A stretch of DNA of 19,717 bases from Thermoleophilia bacterium (GTDB lineage Bacteria; Actinomycetota; Thermoleophilia; Gaiellales; Gaiellaceae), in assembly GCA_025934335.1 (NCBI GenBank), contig JAICYG010000031.1:1-19717 (forward strand), in the 5' to 3' direction. A program made the position numbers and the translations under genes. This document shows positions 5,901 through 11,509 of the stretch, piece after piece. Position 1 is the stretch's first letter, and the number at the start of each line of letters is the position of its first letter. A model generated the notes under the pieces. It saw nothing but the letters and a program-made list of their open reading frames with translations. It did no database searches and was not told the origin of the DNA.

Positions 5901-7415
5901 CTACATCCGATCCGGCGCCTCGACACCGACCAGGTCGAGGCAGCGCGCGATGACGCGCTGCGTCGCGCGGCAGAGCGCGAGCCGGAACTCCTCGGCGGGA
6001 TCGCCCAGCACGCGGCACTCGTGGTAGAAGCGGTGGAACTCGTCGGCGAGCCGGATCGCGTACGCCGGAATCAGCTGCGGGCCCCGGCGGTCGGCGGCCT
6101 CACGGACCGTGACGGGGAAGTCGCTCAGACGCTTGATCAGCTCCTTCTCCTCGCCGACGAGCTTGTGTTGACTCAACACAAGCTCGGGTGAAGCGCCTGC
6201 ATTCCGCAGGATCGCGGCGATGCGGGCATGTGCGTACTGGACGTAGTAGACGGGGTTCTTCGCCGACTTCTCGCTCGCCAGATCGAGGTCGATGTCGATC
6301 GTCTGGTCGGGGCCGCGGTTGACGAGATACCAGCGGGCGGCGTCGACGCCGATCTCGTCCATCAGCTCGTCCAGGAAGACGACGTTGCCCGCACGCTTCG
6401 ACGCCTTCGCGCTCTCGCCGGCGCTCGTCAGGTGCACGAACTGGTACAGGAGCACCTCGACACGGTCGGCGTCGTAGCCGAGCATCCGCGCGATCGCCGC
6501 GTACCAGCGGGCCGTCGCGTGATGGTCGGCGCCGAGGACGTAGATCGCGCGGTCGAAGCCGCGCTCGAGCTTGTCGACGAGATAGACGACGTCCGCAGCC
6601 CGGTAGGTCGGCGCGCCGCCCTTGTCCGGCGAGCGGACGAGCACCCAGTCCTGCTCGTCCCCGTAGGCCGAGGAACGTGCCCAGAGCGCGCCGTCGCGCT
6701 CGTAGGTGTCGAGCCGCGGCAGGAACTCGCCGAGGCGCCGCTCTAGCTCGCTCTGCAGCGACCAGCCGTCGAAGTGGATGCGGAAGCGCTCCATCGTCTG
6801 CTCGATCGACGCGAGCATCCGTGGCACGGGGTCGCCCTCCTCGGTGGCGAGCTGCGCCACGTAGTCGCCGCGGTAGCCGTCCTCCGGCACCGGCTCGCCG
6901 CGCCGGAGTGCTTCGACCGAGGCGCGGAAGCGGTCGATCTGCGCCCCCGCGTCGTTGTAGTAGTACTCGCGCTCGACGGTGTGGCCGCCGAAGGAGAGCA
7001 GCCGTGCGACGCAGTCGCCGAAGGCACCGTTGCGGCCTGCCGAGACGACGATCGGCCCCGTCGGGTTCGCCGAGACCATCTCGACCTGCACCCGCTCCGG
7101 CTGCGCTGCCCAGCTACCGCCGTAGCCCTCGCCCATCTCCCCGAGGGCCGCCACGAAGAAGGGGTCGGCGAGGCGCACGTTGACGAACCCCGGGCCGGCG
7201 ACGTCTGCCGACTCGACCTCATCGAGCGCGAGCAGCCGTTCCACGAGCTCGGCCGCGAGCGCGCGCGGCGCCCTCCCCGCCGCCTTCGCCGTCCGCAGGG
7301 CGACGCTCGTCGCGAAGTCGCCGTGCGACGAGTCCTTCGGCCGCTCGAGCTGCGCGGGTGCGCCGGCGAGCTCGGAGACACGCGCCTCCAGGCGCTCGAC
7401 GACGGGGGCTGCCAC
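5901..7415 (-). CDS. argS: Arginyl-tRNA synthetase with degenerate HIGH motif
   Basis: The 504-residue class I synthetase charges tRNA-Arg. The N-terminal Add-1-like domain contains KDSSHGDFAT (27-36), and SANPTGP (115-121) opens the Rossmann catalytic core. Also present are EYYYNDAGAQ (150-159), YVLGADHHA (292-300), a KMSKS-like KASKRAGN (337-344), and a C-terminal DALR domain from NPVYYVQYAHAR (387-398) to the family-typical ending APDRM. Where most ArgRSs have PLHVGHGR, this protein has PIVVSAGR (121-128), so both HIGH histidines and the glycine are gone. Residues 411-420 (ELVLSQHKLV) are encoded by a perfect DNA palindrome with codons unlike its surroundings. The GTG at 7415 follows TAAGGT by six bases with no Shine-Dalgarno, suggesting a leaderless mRNA. 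At 504 residues it is somewhat short for the family. Whether it is the sole ArgRS cannot be told here. Confidence 0.94.
   Translation of the reverse strand: MAAPVVERLEARVSELAGAPAQLERPKDSSHGDFATSVALRTAKAAGRAPRALAAELVERLLALDEVESADVAGPGFVNVRLADPFFVAALGEMGEGYGGSWAAQPERVQVEMVSANPTGPIVVSAGRNGAFGDCVARLLSFGGHTVEREYYYNDAGAQIDRFRASVEALRRGEPVPEDGYRGDYVAQLATEEGDPVPRMLASIEQTMERFRIHFDGWSLQSELERRLGEFLPRLDTYERDGALWARSSAYGDEQDWVLVRSPDKGGAPTYRAADVVYLVDKLERGFDRAIYVLGADHHATARWYAAIARMLGYDADRVEVLLYQFVHLTSAGESAKASKRAGNVVFLDELMDEIGVDAARWYLVNRGPDQTIDIDLDLASEKSAKNPVYYVQYAHARIAAILRNAGASPELVLSQHKLVGEEKELIKRLSDFPVTVREAADRRGPQLIPAYAIRLADEFHRFYHECRVLGDPAEEFRLALCRATQRVIARCLDLVGVEAPDRM
6158..6186. repeat. Perfect 29-bp palindrome inside argS
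   Basis: Arms CGAGCTTGTGTTGA (6158-6171) and TCAACACAAGCTCG (6173-6186) are exact reverse complements around a single C at 6172. The patch is clearly AT-richer than the surrounding gene and uses codons rare in this window (CTT, TTG, AGT, CAA). In mRNA it would form about 13 base pairs with a three-base loop. It could be a regulator-binding site, an inserted palindromic element, or an mRNA hairpin acting on argS translation. I see no second copy in the window. Confidence 0.9.
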
Positions 7416-7421
7416 GCGGCA

Positions 7422-7427
7422 ACCTTA
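7422..7427 (-). promoter_or_regulatory. -10 box of argS
   Basis: TAAGGT on the minus strand is separated by six bases from the argS GTG, so transcription should start at or next to the start codon. No Shine-Dalgarno is present, consistent with a leaderless message. It lies back to back with the -10 of the divergent DUF3467 gene, seven bases away. Confidence 0.55.
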
Positions 7428-7434
7428 GCCGCGG

Positions 7435-7440
7435 TATCGT
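7435..7440 (+). promoter_or_regulatory. -10 box of the DUF3467 gene
   Basis: TATCGT fits TANNNT and ends eight bases before the ATG at 7449. AGGA (7442-7445) lies four bases before the ATG and might act as a very short-leader ribosome-binding site. The call rests on position and consensus alone. Confidence 0.45.
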
Positions 7441-7448
7441 CAGGAACG

Positions 7449-7739
7449 ATGGACGACGGTCCCGAGCGGCAGCTCAACATCCACATGGAGCCGGCGCTGC
7501 TCGCGGGCGTCTACTCCAACTTCGCGAACATCACCTTCTCGGACTACGAGTTCACGCTCACGTTCGCGCGCATCGACCACGAGGTCGAGGAGGGCGACGT
7601 GCCGGGCGTCGTCGTCGCGAGGGTCAACATGTCGCAGCAGTTCATGAGGGAGCTGCTGGCCGCGATGCAGGACGCCTACTCGAAGTACACGACCGTCAAG
7701 GGGATCCAGGACCTCCCCGAGACGAACGACCACCCGTAG
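7449..7739 (+). CDS. DUF3467 family protein
   Basis: The 96-residue soluble protein matches the DUF3467 pattern: a beta-rich core beginning LNIHMEPALLAGVYSNFANI (9-28), then FSDYEFTLTFARID (30-43), VVVARVNMS (59-67) and a C-terminal helix QQFMRELLAAMQDAYSKY. Function is unknown; the family is a small protein often encoded alone in bacteria and archaea. No catalytic motif, transmembrane helix or metal site is visible. It starts 33 bases from the divergent argS start with its own -10 box, and its end overlaps the convergent M48 protease gene by 44 bases. Confidence 0.9.
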   Translation: MDDGPERQLNIHMEPALLAGVYSNFANITFSDYEFTLTFARIDHEVEEGDVPGVVVARVNMSQQFMRELLAAMQDAYSKYTTVKGIQDLPETNDHP

Positions 7740-8922
7740 CCCGCGCCCGCCACGCCTCCGCCATCGCGATGCGCTGCATCAGCGTCGGGTGGTTCTCGAG
7801 GAAGACGTAGTCGAGGAGCGGCGGGTTCGGCTCCTCGAGGCTCGTGCGCGCGAAGTGCCGGAACACGCGCTTGTCCGCAGCCGGGTCGCGGGTGGTGTTG
7901 AGCGCGCGCCAGTCTGCCTCCGCCTCGTAGCGGCGCGAGACGCCGTTCTCGATCGGCAGCGCGAGCAGCGAGAGCACGGTCAGCACGAGGAACGCGAAAG
8001 GCAGGTTCGCCGGGTCGCCGACGCCGCCGCGCCGCCTCGTCGCGACCGCGAGCAGCCAGAGGACGGGCACGACGATCAGCGCCGTCCAGCCGATCGCCTT
8101 CAGGATGTGGCGGCTGCGCACGTGACCGAGCTCGTGCGCGATCACGAAGTCCACCTCGCGGCGGCTGAACCGGCCGTCGAGGAGCGTGTCCCAGAGGACG
8201 ACGTGCGTCGACGGGCCGAACCCGACCGTGAACGCGTTCACCTGCTTCGTCCACGACGAGACGTCCTGCACCCGAACCGGCGTCCCGCCGACCCGCTCGA
8301 TCCTCGCCAGGCGTGCCGCGTCCGCGGTCACCCACGGCTCGCGCGGCGCATGCGAGGCGGCGGCCATCAGCCACCCGGAGACGAACGCGAAGGCGGCTGC
8401 GAACGCGACGACCACCGGCGCGGCGACGAGCCACCAGCGGCGGAGCCGTCCGGCCGTGCCGACGAGCAGCACGATCAGCGCCATCGCGAGCGCGGCTTCG
8501 GGAGCGAGCGTCGACCACTGGGAGACGAGCCACGAGCCGACGTCGAACGGGCCGAGGCCCCAGTGGTGCTGCCACCAGAGCCCGGCGAGCGAGAACGGGA
8601 GCGCCACAAACCACAGCGTCACGAGCAGCACCATCCCCGCGACGATCGCGTTCGAGATGCGGCCGAGGCCCATGCCGCGCACGCTCGCCGGCAGGCGCCA
8701 CACGAGCACCGCGAGCGCAGCCAGCTGCGCTATGACCCCGCCGGCGTAAAGCGCGTCCTCGCCGCGCGTGTAGCTCCGCGCCCGCGCCAGCTCATGCGCG
8801 GAGAAGTACCGCCGCTCGTGGAGCCCCGAGAGGTGCAGGGACGGAACCGACGTCCGCGTCAGCAGCCACGCGCAAGCGCACCAGGCGAGCGCCGCCACAG
8901 CTAGCGTGGCGCCCCGGCCCAT
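7696..8922 (-). CDS. M48 family (Ste24-like) membrane metalloprotease
   Basis: The 408-residue polytopic membrane protease has the zinc motif HELGH (263-267) and the third ligand in SRRYEAEAD (329-337, Glu333). It ends with NHPTLMQRIAMAEAWRA (378-394), the usual Ste24/CAAX-protease tail. Hydrophobic helices lie near residues 5-22, 60-76, 91-113, 140-157, 163-185, 272-294 and 307-325. Ste24-type enzymes cleave membrane-associated or prenylated proteins in eukaryotes; bacterial homologues are thought to act in membrane-protein quality control, substrates unknown. The frame is open to a TTG at 8955, but I prefer the ATG at 8922, just before the first hydrophobic helix. This ATG overlaps the ATG of the divergent phosphoesterase in the tetranucleotide CATG. 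The last 44 bases overlap the convergent DUF3467 gene. Confidence 0.88.
   Translation of the reverse strand: MGRGATLAVAALAWCACAWLLTRTSVPSLHLSGLHERRYFSAHELARARSYTRGEDALYAGGVIAQLAALAVLVWRLPASVRGMGLGRISNAIVAGMVLLVTLWFVALPFSLAGLWWQHHWGLGPFDVGSWLVSQWSTLAPEAALAMALIVLLVGTAGRLRRWWLVAAPVVVAFAAAFAFVSGWLMAAASHAPREPWVTADAARLARIERVGGTPVRVQDVSSWTKQVNAFTVGFGPSTHVVLWDTLLDGRFSRREVDFVIAHELGHVRSRHILKAIGWTALIVVPVLWLLAVATRRRGGVGDPANLPFAFLVLTVLSLLALPIENGVSRRYEAEADWRALNTTRDPAADKRVFRHFARTSLEEPNPPLLDYVFLENHPTLMQRIAMAEAWRARATGGRSSRGGPGSP
8902..8907 (+). promoter_or_regulatory. Possible -10 box of the metallophosphoesterase operon
   Basis: TAGCGT matches TANNNT and lies 13 bases before the ATG at 8921, inside the 5' end of the divergent M48 gene. 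If used, transcription would start near 8914 with a leader of about seven bases, and the in-frame GTG at 8906 could not be the start because it overlaps the box. Weak evidence. Confidence 0.35.
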
Positions 8923-9649
8923 GCGCGTCGCGGTCATCTCGGACATCCACGGCAATCTTCACGCACTCGAGGCGGTGCTGGGAGACGTCGCGCGCGAATC
9001 GGTCGACGAGCTCTGGTGCCTCGGCGACGTGGTCGGGTACGGGCCGCTTCCGAACGAGTGTTGCGATCTCGTGCGCGAGCGCGCGGCGGTCTCGCTCTGC
9101 GGCAACCACGACCTGGCCGTGCTCGGTGCGCTCGACGTCGCCGAGTTCAGCGGCGATGCCGCGGCGGCCGCGCGCTGGACCACCGGCGTCCTCGGCGCCG
9201 ACCAGCGCGGCTGGCTGTCCTCGCTGCAGCCGCTCGCGCGCCGCCGCGACGCACAGCTCTTCCACGCGAGCCCCCGTGACCCCGTCTGGGAGTACGTCCT
9301 CAGCGAGCCTGCTGCGCTCGCCGGCCTGCGGGCAACGGACGCGCCGCTCGTGCTCGTCGGGCACAGCCACGTCGCGCTCGCTCTCGCCTGGGACGGGGAG
9401 CGGATCGAGGGTGGTCTCGCGCCGGCGGAGACAACGGTCGAGCTCGCCGGCGCTCGCTGGCTCGTCAATCCGGGCTCCGTCGGCCAGCCTCGCGACGGCG
9501 ATTCGCGTGCAGCGTGGCTGCTGGTTGACGACGAGGCACGCCGGGCAACCTTTCGGCGGGTCGTGTACGACGTCGAACGCACGCAGAAGGAGATTCGGGA
9601 GCGTGGGCTGCCGGACGCTCTCGCGGGCCGCCTGGCTCACGGCGTGTAG
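8921..9649 (+). CDS. Calcineurin-like metallophosphoesterase
   Basis: The 242-residue protein has the full dinuclear metal-site set of the YfcE/MPE-like (Metallophos_2) phosphoesterases: DIHGN (8-12), GDVVGYGP (35-42), GNHD (61-64), VGHSH near residue 150 and a C-terminal NPGSVG. The small cap and lack of any signal peptide suggest a cytoplasmic phosphodiesterase or phosphatase acting on a nucleotide or similar small substrate; the substrate cannot be inferred. The ATG at 8921 begins directly at the first strand (MRVAVISDIHG). A GTG five codons upstream is possible but would overlap the candidate -10 box. The 3' end overlaps the lipoprotein gene by 47 bases, and with the kinase the three genes look like one transcription unit. 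Confidence 0.92.
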   Translation: MRVAVISDIHGNLHALEAVLGDVARESVDELWCLGDVVGYGPLPNECCDLVRERAAVSLCGNHDLAVLGALDVAEFSGDAAAAARWTTGVLGADQRGWLSSLQPLARRRDAQLFHASPRDPVWEYVLSEPAALAGLRATDAPLVLVGHSHVALALAWDGERIEGGLAPAETTVELAGARWLVNPGSVGQPRDGDSRAAWLLVDDEARRATFRRVVYDVERTQKEIRERGLPDALAGRLAHGV

Positions 9650-10016
9650 CGCGGCACTGCTCGCGGGCTGCGGCGGTGGCGGCTCGCCGACGCTGGCTCG
9701 GGCGGACGCCGCGCCGCTGATCGCGCTCGCCCACCGCGTGCCCGGCGAGGACTCGTGCGCGCAGGCGCGTGACATCCGCTCGCTGAGGAGCCGCGCGATC
9801 GCGCTCGTCAACGCCGGTCGCGTCCCGGGAGAGCTGCAGGAGCCGCTGATGAGCGGCGTCGCGGCGCTCGCGGAGCAGATGCCCGTCTGCCTGCCGGAGG
9901 TCCCGGCCTCCTCCCCGTCGCCTCCGCCGTCGCCGCTCGTGCCCGCGCCCGACCGGAGCGGAAGGCACGAGGGGAAGCACGGCCACGGTCGCGGGCACGG
10001 AAAGGGGAAGAAGTGA
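9603..10016 (+). CDS. Small lipoprotein of unknown function, upstream of a Ser/Thr kinase
   Basis: The 137-residue product begins with a short basic segment and a hydrophobic core ending in the lipobox LLAGC, with Cys23 as the predicted lipidated residue, followed by a GGGGS linker. The mature part is a helical segment of about 75 residues containing two Cys (in DSCAQA and PVCLPE) that could form a disulfide. A Pro/Ser stretch follows, then a His/Gly/Lys-rich tail. The GTG at 9603 was chosen because AAGGAG lies ten bases upstream and it gives a sensible signal peptide. It overlaps the phosphoesterase by 47 bases and the kinase start by four (GTGA). I do not recognise the family; coupling to the membrane kinase suggests an extracytoplasmic partner or ligand sensor (inference). 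Confidence 0.78.
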   Translation: MGCRTLSRAAWLTACSAALLAGCGGGGSPTLARADAAPLIALAHRVPGEDSCAQARDIRSLRSRAIALVNAGRVPGELQEPLMSGVAALAEQMPVCLPEVPASSPSPPPSPLVPAPDRSGRHEGKHGHGRGHGKGKK

Positions 10017-10879
10017 GCGCCTACACGGTCGGCCGCGAGATCGGGCGTGGCGGCATGGCGATCGTGTACGCGGGTCGCCAGCCGGAGCTCGACCGGCCGG
10101 TCGCGCTCAAGGTGCTCGCCGAGCATCTCGCAGGCAACGTCGAGTTCCGCGACCGGTTCCTGCGCGAAGCTCGAATCGCCGCGCGCCTCCATCACCCGCA
10201 TCTCGTCCGCACCTTCGACGTGACCGAGCTCGACGGCCTCCCCTGCATCGTCATGGAGCTCCTGCCCGGCGGCACCCTCGAGGGAGGCAAGCTGACGCGC
10301 GAGGAGGCGGCACAGATCGCCGATGCACTGGCCTACGCGCACCGCGCCGGCGTCGTGCACCGCGACCTGAAGCCGGGCAACCTGCTGCGCGGGAACGCCG
10401 GCGAGGTGAAGATCGCCGACTTCGGCATTGCCCGTGCCGCCGAGGAGACGATGCTGACCGAGGCGGGAACGGTGCTCGGAACACTCCGCTACCTCTCGCC
10501 CGAGCAGGCGGCCGGCCGCCCCGTCGGCCCCGAGGCTGACATCTACTCGCTCGGGGTCGTGCTGCAGGAGCTGCTTGCCGACCCGGCGCCCGCCCTCGTC
10601 GCGGCCTGTCTCGCGGGGGACCCGCGCGAGCGGCCGACGGCGGCGGCCGTGGCCGTGGAGCTCGGCGACGCCCGAACGCGGGTGCTCGCGCAGCCGAGAC
10701 GGCGGAAGGTGCCGTGGGTGCTCGGGGCCGGCGCGCTCGCTGCGACCATGGCCGCGGTCGCCGTCGCCGTCTCGCAGCACGGTTCGAAGCCCGCGCCGGT
10801 CGAGCCCGTGCGCCACGCGACGACACCGGCGCAGCAGGCTCGGAACCTCGAGGCCTGGCTGAAGCGGTATTCGGGTTAG
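10013..10879 (+). CDS. Membrane-anchored Ser/Thr protein kinase with a shortened C-lobe
   Basis: The 288-residue PknB-like (Hanks-type) kinase has a glycine loop GRGGMAIV (11-18), Lys33 in VALKVL, alphaC Glu52, catalytic HRDLKPGN (116-123), DFG (136-138), a Thr-containing activation loop ending GTLRYLSPEQ, and DIYSLGVVLQELL (176-188). It then jumps almost directly to a helix and DPRERPTAAAV. The usual segment of about 30-40 residues after the ELLTG-like motif, covering the alphaG area, is missing. One transmembrane helix lies near 234-253, followed by an outside tail of about 35 residues with no PASTA repeats. The GTG start overlaps the lipoprotein stop and is preceded by AAAGGGG. All catalytic residues are present, so activity is likely. 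The gene overlaps the convergent ECF sigma gene by four bases at the 3' end. Confidence 0.93.
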   Translation: MSAYTVGREIGRGGMAIVYAGRQPELDRPVALKVLAEHLAGNVEFRDRFLREARIAARLHHPHLVRTFDVTELDGLPCIVMELLPGGTLEGGKLTREEAAQIADALAYAHRAGVVHRDLKPGNLLRGNAGEVKIADFGIARAAEETMLTEAGTVLGTLRYLSPEQAAGRPVGPEADIYSLGVVLQELLADPAPALVAACLAGDPRERPTAAAVAVELGDARTRVLAQPRRRKVPWVLGAGALAATMAAVAVAVSQHGSKPAPVEPVRHATTPAQQARNLEAWLKRYSG

Positions 10880-11466
10880 ACCGCTTCGATCTCTTCGACC
10901 GGTGCGTCGGCGCCGAACGTGATGCCCTGCCGTGCCAGCGCGACTTGCACGTCCTCGCGCGCCTTGAAGATCCGCCACTTGACCGTCGCGAGCGTGACCT
11001 CGAGCGCATCGGCGATCTCGTTGTACGAGAGCCCGACCACGTCGCGAAGGAGGAGCGCCATCTTCAGGTCGACGGGCAGCGCCTCGATCGACCGCCAGAG
11101 GGCGTCGATCGCCTCCACCCGCTCGACCGGCTGGTCGACGACCTCGAGCGGCGGGGCGTCGTCGAGGTTCACCGGCGTCGACGGCCGCCGCTCGCGCGCG
11201 CGGAGCTCGTCGAGCACGCGGTTCTTCGTCACCTGGAAGAGCCAGGTCGTGAACTTGCAGCGAAGCGAGAACTTCGGGAGCCCCTGGAAGACACGCAGGA
11301 AGACTTCCTGCGTCAGGTCCTCGGCGAGTGCCTTGTCGCCGTTCGTCAGCCGGAGGACGTAGTTGTAGACCGGCGTCTCGTAGCTGCGGACGATGGTCGC
11401 GAAGGCACGCTCGTCGCCACGCTGGGCTTTGCGGAGGATCGCCAGATCCGGCTGGGGGAGCGGCAA
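10876..11466 (-). CDS. ECF (group IV) RNA polymerase sigma factor
   Basis: The 196-residue protein has sigma-2 (about 25-95) with the core-binding segment LAEDLTQEVFLRVF and the -10 recognition helix TWLFQVTKNRVLDELRAR. Sigma-4 (about 125-185) contains the helix-turn-helix GLSYNEIADALEVTLATVKW. It directs RNA polymerase to a dedicated promoter set. No zinc-binding anti-sigma factor or other anti-sigma gene is adjacent: the neighbours are the convergent membrane kinase and the upstream gpmI. The start is a TTG, because no ATG or GTG lies near the N-terminus in frame; an equally early alternative is not visible. A strong -10 box, TATACT, lies eight bases upstream. Control by phosphorylation rather than an anti-sigma is possible but is inference. 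Confidence 0.93.
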   Translation of the reverse strand: MPLPQPDLAILRKAQRGDERAFATIVRSYETPVYNYVLRLTNGDKALAEDLTQEVFLRVFQGLPKFSLRCKFTTWLFQVTKNRVLDELRARERRPSTPVNLDDAPPLEVVDQPVERVEAIDALWRSIEALPVDLKMALLLRDVVGLSYNEIADALEVTLATVKWRIFKAREDVQVALARQGITFGADAPVEEIEAV

Positions 11467-11474
11467 GGTGCCGG

Positions 11475-11480
11475 AGTATA
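11475..11480 (-). promoter_or_regulatory. -10 box of the ECF sigma gene
   Basis: TATACT on the minus strand lies eight bases before the TTG start, in the 43-base gap after gpmI. About 17 bases further upstream is GGAAAAC, which loosely resembles an ECF-type -35, so autoregulation is conceivable. The leader would be only one or two bases. Confidence 0.5.
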
Positions 11481-11509
11481 TCCCCGCTCTCGGCGGTTTT
11501 CCTCCCCGC

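Noticed and set aside
6158..6186. Chromosome dimer-resolution (dif) or parS site as an explanation for the palindrome
   Set aside because: The sequence does not resemble the parS consensus TGTTTCACGTGAAACA or dif, and argS is not an expected location.
8792..10978. Minus-strand frame of 728 codons opposite the phosphoesterase-kinase run
   Set aside because: Shadow frame; the plus-strand proteins have complete catalytic motifs and this one has none.
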